A stretch of 64,000 bases of DNA. Origin: Haliclystus octoradiatus. Taxonomy: Eukaryota > Cnidaria > Staurozoa > Stauromedusae > Haliclystidae. This document shows positions 52,888 through 64,000 of this stretch, piece by piece. The stretch lies in assembly GCA_916610825.1 (NCBI GenBank), contig OU744450.1:16663814-16727813 (forward strand), given 5' to 3'. The translations under genes and the position numbers were made by a program. Every line of letters begins with the position of its first letter. The stretch's first letter is position 1. Under the pieces are notes generated by a model. The model did no database searches and was not told the DNA's origin. It saw only the letters and a list, made by a program, of their open reading frames with translations.

Positions 52888-55800
52888 ATGCTCTCAGCCA
52901 TGCCTGGCTTTAGTATCCTGGCAGGCATTCCCCTGTTGGTGGCTGGATTGTCGACACTAATTGTCCCATCAATGGCTACTATGTCGAACGAAGAGAGGCA
53001 AACTATGAGGTTTGTATGAGCCTTGACATAATTAATTTGCTGTTAACAATATTTTAAATAGATATTTCCATTTGCAAAAGAGTTTGTCTTGGACAAGGCA
53101 ATATAATTATTGTTCTGTTAATATTCATCAGATTTGTCATTTTGTCGGAAGCGATGAACAAACATTTTTCTAATAAATTGCAAATAAATATCGAGTTAAT
53201 CAATGAGCATTTAATATAGGCATATCTTATAGCAATTTAAACGAGCCATGGTCCATGAATACAGATTTGTTGACACTGCCCACATCATTTTGAAGTAATT
53301 TGGGATGGTCTGTGTCGGAGGATGCTCTATATAAAATGGAAGCTAAAATCTGTGTTGATGATTCAACATTCAAGCTAATATGTTAAGCTGTCAATTAATC
53401 ATGAGTAGGCCTACATTGAGAAATCGTTTCTTCTTTATTGTAGGTGTTAATTAACTTTGTGTATATAATTTTCCCTCACTGGATTCTCCCAGGGTCTTTG
53501 TAGAAAAATATTTTGTCATAAAAGAATGAAAAACTCGAAAAACAAAATATTTTGCAATTTGAAATGAAGGAAAAGTTAAACTAATTTTTCCATTAAAATT
53601 TTGATTTATCATTTCATAGAGTCGAAAAATACAAATAATTAATGTTTTTCATTTTCTGTAGCAAGTTTTGTTGTTTATTCGAATTTTCAAGTGATTTTAA
53701 TGTCTCTGCGATGGAAAACACAACTACGACATTCATTGTGACAAAGAAAGTACTTACGATTCAACGGAGACTGATTATTAAAATGTATTGAGGTTTAATT
53801 TAAAACTCCCCACGAAGTAGAGCAAAAAAGGACAACCAAAATGAAAGATATTTTGAATAAATAAAAAATCTAAATCGAGTGATGCCGAAGATGATTTCCC
53901 CTTTTAGAAAAATATTTCCAGCTCTGTATGTTGTGACAATGCTGGCTTCGTTTGGCCACCCCAGCCAGCATTTTCACAACATTGATGCAAATTTTTATCA
54001 AATGTTGTGGAAAAGTTGACCTCACTTGGCCGGGGCTTGGCAATCAGTTTTCTTATCAATCTACAGTACTTGAAAAGTAGAAGATCATCATCATCATCAT
54101 TTTTTTTTATTTGAACTCATATTCTACTGTTCAGTTACCGTTACAAAATTATGATCTGTTTTACAAAACAGCTGATTTTAAGATCAGATTTAAGTGTTTT
54201 GGCTTATTGAATTTTGCTGAGGAGCACATCGGATTGGATTGCAATATGAAGTAGGACTTTACATGTCGCATTGCCTATATATTCATTTTGATTTCAAAAT
54301 ATATATTCACATCATTAACCTACCAGAACAACCCTGATCTCATGATGAATTTTTAATGAATGTTATTGATTTCAAGCAAAAAGATTTCCCAACAATTATT
54401 CCATCAAAAAGTAGCATTTCTTGAAATAGTTATTATGTTTCGCTACAATTTCAATTAAAAAACAATACTATATGATGGTATCCAGCATATTTAATGTAAT
54501 GAACAAAAATCTTCATTATTTTCCAATCAATATGGCATGTACAGTAGAATTATAGAGTTGATCGTAAACATAGCTGATGATGTAGAACACAGAACTCCAT
54601 GTGTTTTCAAGCATTGAGATGTGCCGCGCCGTAAAGAAAAAAACTAATACAACATCAATTTATAACTGTAAATTATAACATAACATTGAAACAAATAAAT
54701 TCTTAGCTTTTCAAATGAACTATATAAACATACAACAGTCTTAATTTATAAGGAAGGTAATACAGCAACAATGTATAAATGAGCAACACAAGTCATTTTA
54801 ATGACTCGATCAAATCAGAGAATCGTGAAATTTTCATCAAAGTCCTCGCTGTTAGTTCTTCGTAAAACATAACTTTTCTGCAGTGCTAACAAATGTGCAT
54901 ATAAGACTTCTTCATACCATAAATACACTTTCTGAATCATAAATGCTTGGTATCTACTTTTAAATTTACGCTATTTCCACTTGTATGCCCGTATGTAAGG
55001 CGGGGATTCACGATGCCATTTTTGATGAAATTGACTTGAAACATATATCAATGGATTCGTTATTAACCAGAGGCGTACATGGCCGGCTTCATTTCTTAAA
55101 TAAATACATCGAAGTTGATAAAAAACAATGAAAACTGTTTCCTTTTTCAACAACAATGCTTTCTCAGACTGAAGCGCTAATTAAACAGTTTCGCACTTGA
55201 ATGAATTTCTATTGTCTCGCAAATACAAACCAGCACGTGACAGATTATGGTCATTATCTGTATACACAGACAATTTGTGTATTTTCATGTAGTAATTCTC
55301 GGAATGAAATTCAAACGTAAACAAACTAAAACAACACGTATATTTATATGAAAGTGAAACAAATAAGATGTATCATCATCTTATCTTCAGTTGGAAATTA
55401 TTTAATGATTGATCATAAATTATTATTGGAAAATGACTTGAATAGAAGGTTATGAAATTTGTAAACAAACCCACGTTATTGAAATTAAATTACGAAGATA
55501 TAAAATAAAAATATTTCCTGATTATTATACAGTCAGTGTTAAATTGTACAGTACTGCAATGAATTTTAAATAAAATATAGAAACAATTGCAATACCAACT
55601 TCCACTTCATCAGTGACAACAAATAAATTAAAATATAAAAGAAAGTACATGACAGTAATTGATAAAATAAGATGTAAAGATGATAAATAGTTTCTCATTC
55701 TATACTTTTTCAGAAGTCATTTGAATCAAATGTTGAATAACCACGTTATGAATAAAAAATAATCAATGAAATTTTTCGGGATGTGCCAGTGTTGTTAGGT

Positions 55801-58800
55801 GGAACATAATAAGATTTAGACAAACCCCCAACATTGTTACCTTGCAGCTTTATCACACGCGGGTTAGAAATGTTTCTTTGATTTTTTTGGGGGGTGTATG
55901 GCTACTTAACTTCCACTTGCTTTGGGTAAACTAAAATAGTATCCTAATATTGTAAACAAATCCTGTGCGTTCCACTTTTCACTTCTCAACTTTTTGCTTC
56001 TTTGAACAGCAAAAAATAAAATGGAATAATTTCTGAATTAAATTTCGGCTTCAATCATCTTTTCTACATAGATTTCTTCATGCATTTATTTGAACCAGTT
56101 GAGCCAGATGATTCACAACTCAATAGAAGCATGCATTTGCATGCAACTCGAAATCTAGTTTCATTTAAATAAGCAAAGATTAGTTTGATTTCAATGCTTC
56201 AAAACATTGCAAATCATGACTTTTTTTATTCCAAATTGGACAGTTCACGTCCGTAATTTTTATCCATTTCAGAGCAATATTAAGATCTTTCCAATTCATA
56301 CTGCATATTCATCTCCAGTTTAGCTTAGCTTGTTTTGTTTTCACTGTAGTTGGTCATATGCTCTCAAACCATTTTTCAAAATCCATAAAACATTTTGGTT
56401 CCAATTTTGCGGTTATCCACAGCGATCTATATTGGTAAAGTTGGTCTTTAATAAATAAAGCTTCATGTTCATCACTCCAAAATCGACAGAAAATCTTTTC
56501 CACACATCGAAGAATACCCCTGCAAATACTGAATAGTGGACATTTCAACTAAATGGGTAGTTTAAAATATGTTTCATGAGATCAATTAAGCACAACCTTC
56601 CCGTACAACAATAAGGCGCGAAAGTACGTTTACTCGCAAAGTGCAAAAAAATATTTCAGGATTCCGGAATGCTAAACCTTTTGTCGGACACTGGTGTCAT
56701 TTACCCCGTAATTGCAATAGGCTAAATATCTATTTATATTAATCAATCTTAAAGGCCTAGATATGAGGAATTACGTCTGCTAGATTGATAACATTTGTTT
56801 ATTTTTATTTCGTAGAGACACTGTAAAAGAAATGTTCAATCATGGCTATTACTCATACATGGTAATGATTGCTATTTTGTCTTTCAATCATTGATTGCAG
56901 TTTGACTAAAACAATGAACCGGAAAGTGCTTTGTGTACTTTTATGAAAAATTGAATTGGAAATTGCCCCGGGAAACCTGCTGTTTTTGATATGTGGCAGT
57001 AGGCATACTAATGATCAAAGTTACTCATTTCAAGGGTTAAAAGATGGACTATTTGAAATTGGAAGCAATGCATTTTCTATCACTTCCTAAATATAGAAAA
57101 ATTCAGTTTAATTTTCAGTGATGTCAAACATGGACTCTATTCTTCCTGATAATTAAAATCGCTCTTGTCGTCTGTTCCTAGATCATATAACTTTATATAC
57201 ATTTTGTTATTTTATTTTGATTTTATATTTAATCTATTTCCTTTTTTAGAAATATGCATTCCCTGCAGATGAATTGATGCCTCTTAGCTGCAAGGGAAGA
57301 TTCAGGGGAAGTGAGTATGACAGAGGAGATATTGATGAAGTCTTGGGAAAGTAAGTTTGATTATTATAACAATATGATTGATACCAACCAACGTCCAACA
57401 CTGTATCTTTTTTACTTATAACTTTAAAATCTTTTGTAGTTTTTCACTCACTTTGGTTGATTCTATGGACACATTAGCTGTAAGTAACATTATCTTCTAC
57501 ACCATGTACTGTGCCATCATAGTTCTGTGCTTCTTTGTTTCATTTCAACTGTGGTTTGTATCCACAAATCAATATGCAACTTAACCAACTTTCATTTGCG
57601 ATACTGTTTCTATCCATGCCATTATATTTAAACGACCAGCTCTTATTCGTTTTCTCAGAATTGTAAAATTATGATTGTACCAGTTACCATCAGGCAAAGT
57701 ATATTGAGTAGATTGAAAGGTGTGTGGCAGGTTTGATATGTTCGGCAATTGTCAAGTGAGAAATTTCTGATCAACCAAAACATACTGATTTGTAGTCGAT
57801 ATGCTAATGTCTTATTTTAACGTAATCCCTAAAGATGGACGTTGGTGCTTATTATAAAGTGGGAAAATTACTCAAATAATGATCAAGAAGGTTGAGGTTT
57901 GCAGGACGCAAATTTTGTTGGGTCATGACCTCGAGGGAATTGTAATTACTGTATCAAGAGTTCAATATATTGGGAATGAACTGAGAGAAATGAAAAATCA
58001 ATTAATGATTAGATCTTTTGACTTATGGTTATTTGCCATTTTAGTAGCAGTAGTAATAGCATAGAAAATCACATTATATGAATGCGCTGTCCCTCTTTTG
58101 CCTAAAGAAGTTGCTACACAGAAATTGCCACAAATCACGGTCAGACATAGCTGACAAAAAAACCTGTAAATAGAAAAAATGCAGCAGTTTAAGCTATGAC
58201 TATGTGATGATTAGCAAACAAGTTTGAGTAACCAATTAACCATATTCATTTAAATCACTGGATGCTCCACTATATATCATTAACATTTAAATATACAGTA
58301 TATGGTATTACATTGTATACACTACTTCAATCGATCTGATTATTTTCTAGGTACTTGGTGAATGGGAAGAATTCGAAAGAGCTGTTAAACTTGTTGTAGA
58401 AACTGTAAAATTTGATACTGATGCTGTAGTTTCACTCTTTGAAGTTAACATTCGTGTGCTAGGGTATGTTAAGAGTTATTCATTTATTCTACCTTAATTC
58501 CTTAATTATTTCTGCAATCCATTCATTTATCTAAAATTTTTGTGATTGCTATTCTCTTTTCAAAGCAACATACACTGCCCGTGAGTTGAAACTGTGCACC
58601 AATTGCTTTGTATAATAAGTTATTATTAATTAACACATTTTTATGACCTTTTCATTAACTGTTACTCTGAAGTTAATGTTTTTGAAAACTCCTGATCAAA
58701 TTGATAATTCTCGTTTGTCAAATTCAATTTGTAAGATCGATTGCATTTTCAAACCTAATTATGCTGCGTGTTAATATGTAGGGATGAGACGATTACCAAA

Positions 58801-61800
58801 TTTACCGATGTTCGAAGCCGATTAGTTCTCAACAGATTAGTCATAGTAATCGGCCAATTAATTGAATGTTTCGATTATTTCTCACTCAAACAAACCATTA
58901 CAAAATATTGGCCGTCTGACAACACGCGGACCGTAGATATTTTCATCACACAAGTCAAAGTTGAATTGAAACATTAAATGTGTTACGCTCACATCGTAAA
59001 TGAATTGTTTTGAATGAGAATTTAAATGGAAATTAGTACTGGAAGTAGTAAATCAGTAGCCGTTAAGCGTAAGTTTTCAACAAAATTAAATGTTGTTGAT
59101 AAACCATTAACACAACAAAGAGACTTTCTTCCCATAACTGATTGGAAAATCCTTCCAAGTCTGATGAGTATTCCAATCAAAACAATCATGATATAATCCC
59201 CACAAAAACGTTTGCTATAATATGAAACAACTTCATTTTATGTGAGAAATTGTTTTCTCAAAATTTTAACTCGACCGCCACTTTTTTGTTGTAAATAAAA
59301 TTATTCATTCAACCGTGCTCACGTGTGTTATTCATCAACGCTAATGTGTTGACCTTTTTCACGCTATAGCAATAGAAGATGTCAAATGGCATGACGAATT
59401 ATTCAAATGTTTTGAATTACAAAACGATGTAAACAAACAGTAGCGACTATTTCGGAACTTTTGTTTCAAATTTCATTGTCAAATAATAATCGGTTCAACG
59501 ATTAAAAATCAATTTATTTGCCGATGCCGATTATTTTTCGATTACTAAAAATAGCGCCGATGATCGGCAAAATCGATTATTTTCAGAACAATCGTCTCAT
59601 CCCTATTAATATGAACATTTGGCGACATAACTCAAACCAATCAGGTTTATCGAATCAATTTTGTTATAATACAATATGCAATAGCACACTTATTGTCTAT
59701 GTTTTATGCTCTAGATGCGAATAGTATTCAATAGAATTCATTATGGTATTTCTGTTCTCTAGTTTATGTTTTGTTGTAATGTCAAAGTTTACGTTATATT
59801 ATAGGGGACTTTTGGGTGGACACACGATGGCATTAGCTGTGAAAAGTAAAGGGGATTTATTATCATGGTATGACAAGCAACTAATCAATCTTGCTGTTGA
59901 TCTAGCGGATCGTCTAATTGTCGCATTCAATACTTCTACAGGAATTCCCTATCCAAAGGTAAGATGATCGGAATGGATTACAGTCGCTATTGTTTTTCTA
60001 CTATTTTTACTGAATTTTTTGTTTCGTAAAGAAGAATATTGAGACAAAATTACTCAATGAGTAATTTTCTATTCAACAGTACTGAGTAATTCTCTATTCA
60101 ACATTTCAATCATTATGACTTGACTTCCCAGATTTTATCAAAGATATTTATAGTTATTAAATACTATCACTTATATACATAATACTGTCTGTTTATATAT
60201 CATTATATTTCTGTGTCTGTCCGCGACTTATGTACGTCTTACTGGCAATGTAATACGGATAATCCGTTGTCAGGAAATTATGCAAATATTTGTGTCGAGA
60301 TAACCGTGTACAGTAACAAATTTGTTGTATGAAAAGTATGGGTCTATGACGTTGTTTTAAAATAATAAACTTCATCTGATATTTTATTTGATATCATTGC
60401 ATTAAAAAATTCAGAAATTTTGAAAAATTTCATAGGTCGATAATCTAGCGGGCAGCCAAATCGAATTCAAATTGAAATCCCCAGAACAAAAATATTTTGC
60501 TTTGAATTTAAAAGCTGCGTGTAAATTGTTTGAACAAGTGAAACTTGAAACTTAATCAGTTTTATGATAATTAAAACAATACGAAATACTGAATTACATT
60601 GAATTACCAGTATAACTAAGCCAGACAAAATATGTTTTGAAATCAAAGAAACGTAGACCTATTTAATGTAGTGTTGATATCAGCAATACATATAGCGCGG
60701 CACAAAGGCTATTAAAATTAAAGAGACTTTAGGTCTTTCATTTATTAATGAAACAAAATGCCATTCATTACTTTTCTCAAAATCGAGATACAAAACATTT
60801 CACTTTTAAAAGGCTATTTTGATATATAATTTGTGAGAACACTGAGCAAACAATCTGTTTTGAAATGAATAATCTATCGCGGGGCATAAAAACAAATTAA
60901 CTTGCAAGAATTTTCAAAATGACGTTGGCGTTCGACTAATTCGAAAAAAATATTCAAAGTTCGAAGAGATAATCTGTCTACAGTCTAAAATTACAGAGTT
61001 TAGAATCAATCAAAGGCATTGCACAAAAGTATTTCTATAATTTATTATTTAATATAAAAATATGAATCATTTGGTTATGAGCAGGCAGGCTTTTATTTTC
61101 AGATTTTGCCTCAATAATTAACGAAGGAATTGTAAACATAGATTAAAATTAAAATTTCATTTTATTGATTTGCTATAAGAATAAGACACAGTATGTTACT
61201 ACAGTTTCGAGAATAAAAATAGCCGTGTCTTGTTCTCATCGTCGATCAACATTTAATAAAGTTAAATTCAGGTATATCAATTTCAACAAAGTTAAATTCA
61301 ATTGAGCGTATGATTTGTGATAAATAATAATAATTATAATAATTTCAACGTTCAAAAATGGCTTTCAACTTTAAAAACAGAGAAGCATAATTCAAAAGCA
61401 TTTTTCAATAGTTAATACAGTTTGGATGAGTGTAACAAATCTTGTGTTACAAAAATAAAAAGCGAAAACGGTTGCATGAAATAATCGATCATAGCAAACA
61501 GTATTTATTAAATACAACTTACCATTTTCCAAATGAGATCCAAATAAAACTATATGAGCGGCATAATCTCCGAACAACATTTAAATACATAATAGCGGGT
61601 TCTCTGAGTTAATACACCAATCAATAATAAGTTAACAACCATATTTTATCGAAGGAGAATGTAAGCCCAATAAGAATAAAATATAAATTGTCTTTTCTTA
61701 TCAAAATAATTCTGACAAAAATGATCATTTCATATCGCGATCAAATGCAAGGTAAAGTAGATTCATTTTCTATATGAGTAAAGCCTTTTCATCAGACATC

Positions 61801-63850
61801 ATAACATGAGCATTTTAATACTACCATCGGCTATGGTATTTTATATCTTTGAAGCTGCACTAAACATTTCCACTCTATAAACCATCGCGTCCGTTTTAAT
61901 AAATTCTGAATAAATATGCATATCACGAACTTATTTGGCAGAATGAGTTGTTTTCGTTTTTCTATCAAAATAATTAATTTATTCATAATCGTCTTTTCTT
62001 TCATTCGACATCTGTAATATATTATACATAGCGCGTAGAAATATTGACAACAAGATTTAACATAATATCAATATCGAATTAGTATACTGTAGCGATTTAT
62101 TATAGAATTTTATTTCATTTTAAAAGAATGTTGATGTTGTTATTCTGGAAAATTTGATAACAAGAAGCACTATGAGGCCAACTTTTCACATCTTTTTTTT
62201 ACTTATAAAATTTTATTTTCAACAAACTCTTAGTATTTTGATAGACTGCCATGAAAATCACAGGCCTGCTTGCTGAGATTGCAAAGATCAAAAATATAAA
62301 GGCTCATATACCATCGTATCATAATATTTTCAGATTATATATATAATTTGATTTTCAATACAAGCGCGTCGGTCGGCCTTGTTCAATAATACGTTGTCGA
62401 AGCAGTAGGTTTGTTGATCACGTCAGTTAAAGCGCCGATAACAGAAAGTAAGGTAGTGGCCGATTGGTTAATGCTCTGGTATTACAATGTCAGGGTCGTC
62501 AGTTCAAATCCACCAATCGGCAAAATTTTTCAACGATTTTTCTGATTTTTTTTTTAATATGAAGCAGTAAATCATTGTTAATTTTAACAAAAGATATTGT
62601 TTGATCATGTTAATAACAGAAATTAGTGGACCATGTGTCTTGTCGAAGCTAAATCAATTTAATATTGAATATATTGCATGCAATGCCACGAGTTTGACCG
62701 GCCACACCTTGACGGCGTTATTTTGTGAACACCACATTAGTGTTGTATATTTTGCAATAAAGATTGATGAATTCAAACCGAACGCGATCCGATCGTATCG
62801 GGTCAGATTCGGGTTAATATTTTAGGTCTTCGGATTGGATCAGATTTGAAGTGATTTTTTATGGATAGTTTCAGATTTCGAAATTTGACTGAGTATTTGT
62901 AATTTATAATAATCAATGTGTTCTGGCTTCCTTTCAGCACATAAAATAAAGTTTTTCTATGTAGATATAGCTACGTTAAATTATACATTTCAATCGACTC
63001 AATTGATGTGAAATAAATTAAAATTTTATTAAAGGAATGATTAAGATGTATTGATTAATGCTACATCGTTTCAATGCATATTGTGTCTCATGTTCTCCTC
63101 CAGAGTTCATACTCCGTATTATACAGCGATAGTCAGCTTAGTCAATTGTTTAATTATAAGTGATCTGAAAGTTTTATCATATAAGGTCCATTACGGACCA
63201 CACTCATTGCTAGTATAATACTAATATCGTACTAAAAAATACTATATAATTACATCACATTTCTAGACAAAAGCTCGGAAAAAATTTCAAAATGCCGCCA
63301 TCAAAACAAATTCTATTTATGTAACTTTAAATCCGGTATCTAATCATAACAATTGTAATAATAAACAACAACCTTTTTATCAACACAATAGATTTATATT
63401 GCGTCTATGTATCAATTTGTAAGAGTATAGTGGTATGTTTTAATTGTTTAGTAAACCTTCTGATGAATGCAAAGTAAACGCTTGAAACTCTGAGTAACAG
63501 AAAATGCATTTGCCTCATCTTTGTTTCTATTCTATATTCTGCTCTGTCTTAACAAACATTGAGCACTCTCTCATACATGTGTTCATCTCATATTGTATTA
63601 CATTATTATAGTTATAGTTATTAAATAATAATTATTATGGAATTGAATAAATTATTTAAATATTGATGCTACATTTATGTAGTTATGTTCATTGCTGTTT
63701 TTATTTCTTTGATAGGTCAATCTTAGATATGGGATTTATCATCCTAAATCACGTCTTGGGAATGAGCAAGACACTTGCACAGCATGCGCTGGAACGATGA
63801 TCATGGAATTTGGTGCTCTTAGTAGATTCACTGAGAATCCTATTTACGAG
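52888..63850 (+). CDS. EDEM3: EDEM3, ER degradation-enhancing mannosidase, 5' part
   Basis: Seven exons are visible: 52888-53009, 56816-56861, 57250-57350, 57440-57479, 58351-58463, 59805-59958 and 63716-63850. All are in phase and give 237 residues; the rest lies beyond the window. A hydrophobic signal segment ([19 protein letters not shown]) precedes MSNEERQTM. The GH47 domain then follows: [51 protein letters not shown] (with the catalytic-type Glu), [18 protein letters not shown] and [20 protein letters not shown]. The ADELMPL and DTCTACAGT wording fits EDEM3 better than EDEM1 or EDEM2. EDEM3 trims mannose from misfolded glycoproteins for ER-associated degradation. Its introns hold a hAT-type MITE and a hammerhead-like repeat. 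Confidence 0.92.
53010..56815. other. EDEM3 intron 1, no further feature supported
   Basis: A 3.8-kb AT-rich intron. I see no ORF with family motifs and no terminal repeat pair. A (CAT)n-like stretch near 54088-54100 is trivial. Confidence 0.4.
56950..57005. repeat. End fragment related to the SEC22B-intron foldback MITE
   Basis: AATTGCCCCGGGAAACCTGC and the following TGTGGCA resemble the right end of the 22298-22746 element (AAGTTGCTCGGAGAAACCTG, then TCTGTGGCGC). Only one diverged end is seen, in EDEM3 intron 2. Confidence 0.4.
58779..59605. mobile_element. Non-autonomous hAT element with 8-bp target duplication
   Basis: An 827-bp element with perfect 16-bp inverted ends (TAGGGATGAGACGATT / AATCGTCTCATCCCTA). 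It is flanked by the 8-bp direct repeat TTAATATG (58771-58778 and 59606-59613), the hAT hallmark. Near the ends, AATCGGC/GCCGAT words recur. The internal ORF at 58768-58977 is short and has no transposase motif. It lies in EDEM3 intron 5, sense-neutral. Confidence 0.85.
59959..62454. other. EDEM3 intron 6, left part, nothing recognised
   Basis: A 2.5-kb AT-rich intronic sequence without supported exon, RNA gene or transposon end. Confidence 0.4.
62455..62521 (+). repeat. tRNA-derived sequence (SINE head or pseudo-tRNA)
   Basis: A box-like TGGCCGATTGGTTAATGC and B box-like AGTTCAAATCC are spaced as in a Pol III promoter. GCCGATT at 62459-62465 and AATCGGC at 62515-62521 form a perfect 7-bp closing stem. 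The A box resembles Ser/Leu tRNAs. The T stem is badly paired and the body too short for a working tRNA, so this is a tRNA-derived repeat. Confidence 0.4.
63460..63585 (+). repeat. Hammerhead-bearing terminal repeat, third plus-strand copy
   Basis: CTGATGA (63460-63466) and GAAAC (63484-63488) are both intact. Stem III ACT/AGT and a GTA triplet are present. Stem II and stem I are eroded, so activity is doubtful. The tail (CTATTCTATATTCTGCTCTG, then ATTGAGCACT at 63558-63567) matches 18966-19065. It lies in EDEM3 intron 6 just before exon 7. Confidence 0.6.
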
Positions 63851-64000
63851 GTTAATGTTGCTAATACTGTTTTCAATGTGGGGATAAATAAGAAAACAAT
63901 GTCATTGTCAGTTTGAATTAGTGTGTTTGTGGAGTAATTTTGAGTGAAAGGCTTTGCTTTTAGATTTATTTCGGCTAACTTAGCCAATAGTAAAATATTC

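Noticed and set aside
1..64000. CRISPR array, prokaryotic operon or rRNA genes
   Set aside because: No regularly spaced repeats with unique spacers, no Shine-Dalgarno organisation and no rRNA-like sequence; splicing and gene content are animal.

Overview
The window is animal nuclear DNA: AT-rich, with GT-AG introns of about 100 bases to 20 kb, metazoan housekeeping genes, and several classes of eukaryotic transposable element. Protein similarity and the mix of Penelope-like, BEL/Pao, gypsy, PIF/Harbinger, hAT and LINE pieces suggest a marine invertebrate, possibly a deuterostome such as a tunicate or echinoderm. The sequence alone does not fix the phylum.

Host genes from left to right. The 3' end of VPS13B (+) runs from the window edge to 2660. 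A five-exon gene of 306 codons that I do not recognise (+) spans 4648-7937. FBXW7 (-, 9314-14608) carries an unexpected N-terminal ComEA-like helix-hairpin-helix region. KLHDC10 (+) spans 16102-20376, SEC22B (-) 21132-24125, SRD5A3 (+) 24432-47632, ZMAT2 (-) 47844-52709, and the 5' part of EDEM3 (+) runs from 52888 past the right edge. For the unknown gene, FBXW7, KLHDC10, SEC22B, SRD5A3 and ZMAT2 the exon phases join cleanly into one complete reading frame.

Neighbours are mostly divergent or convergent pairs. SEC22B/SRD5A3 start 306 bp apart and ZMAT2/EDEM3 start 178 bp apart, so each pair probably shares a promoter region. SEC22B (ER-Golgi SNARE), SRD5A3 (dolichol synthesis for N-glycosylation), EDEM3 (ER mannose trimming) and VPS13B (Golgi lipid transfer) all serve the secretory pathway.

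Mobile DNA lies mainly in introns. SRD5A3 intron 3 (27053-47255) is a 20-kb transposon store. It holds a tyrosine-recombinase-retroelement-like gag fragment, a truncated gypsy element abutting a truncated BEL/Pao element, an unrecognised spliced minus-strand gene, a tRNA-like copy, a Harbinger transposase split by a LINE, a Myb/SANT-like ORF and a hAT-type fragment. KLHDC10's intron has a (TA)44 run, a decayed Penelope-like element and hammerhead-ribozyme motifs. ZMAT2's intron has an LTR element with apparently identical LTRs and no coding capacity (TRIM-like), plus a MITE. EDEM3 introns have a hAT-type MITE and another hammerhead-like copy.

The most striking finding is a set of hammerhead-ribozyme-like motifs on both strands. 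One is a near-perfect inverted pair ending 14 bases before a 3' splice site, and one has a complete core next to the (TA)n run. Second is the helix-hairpin-helix/FBXW7 fusion.
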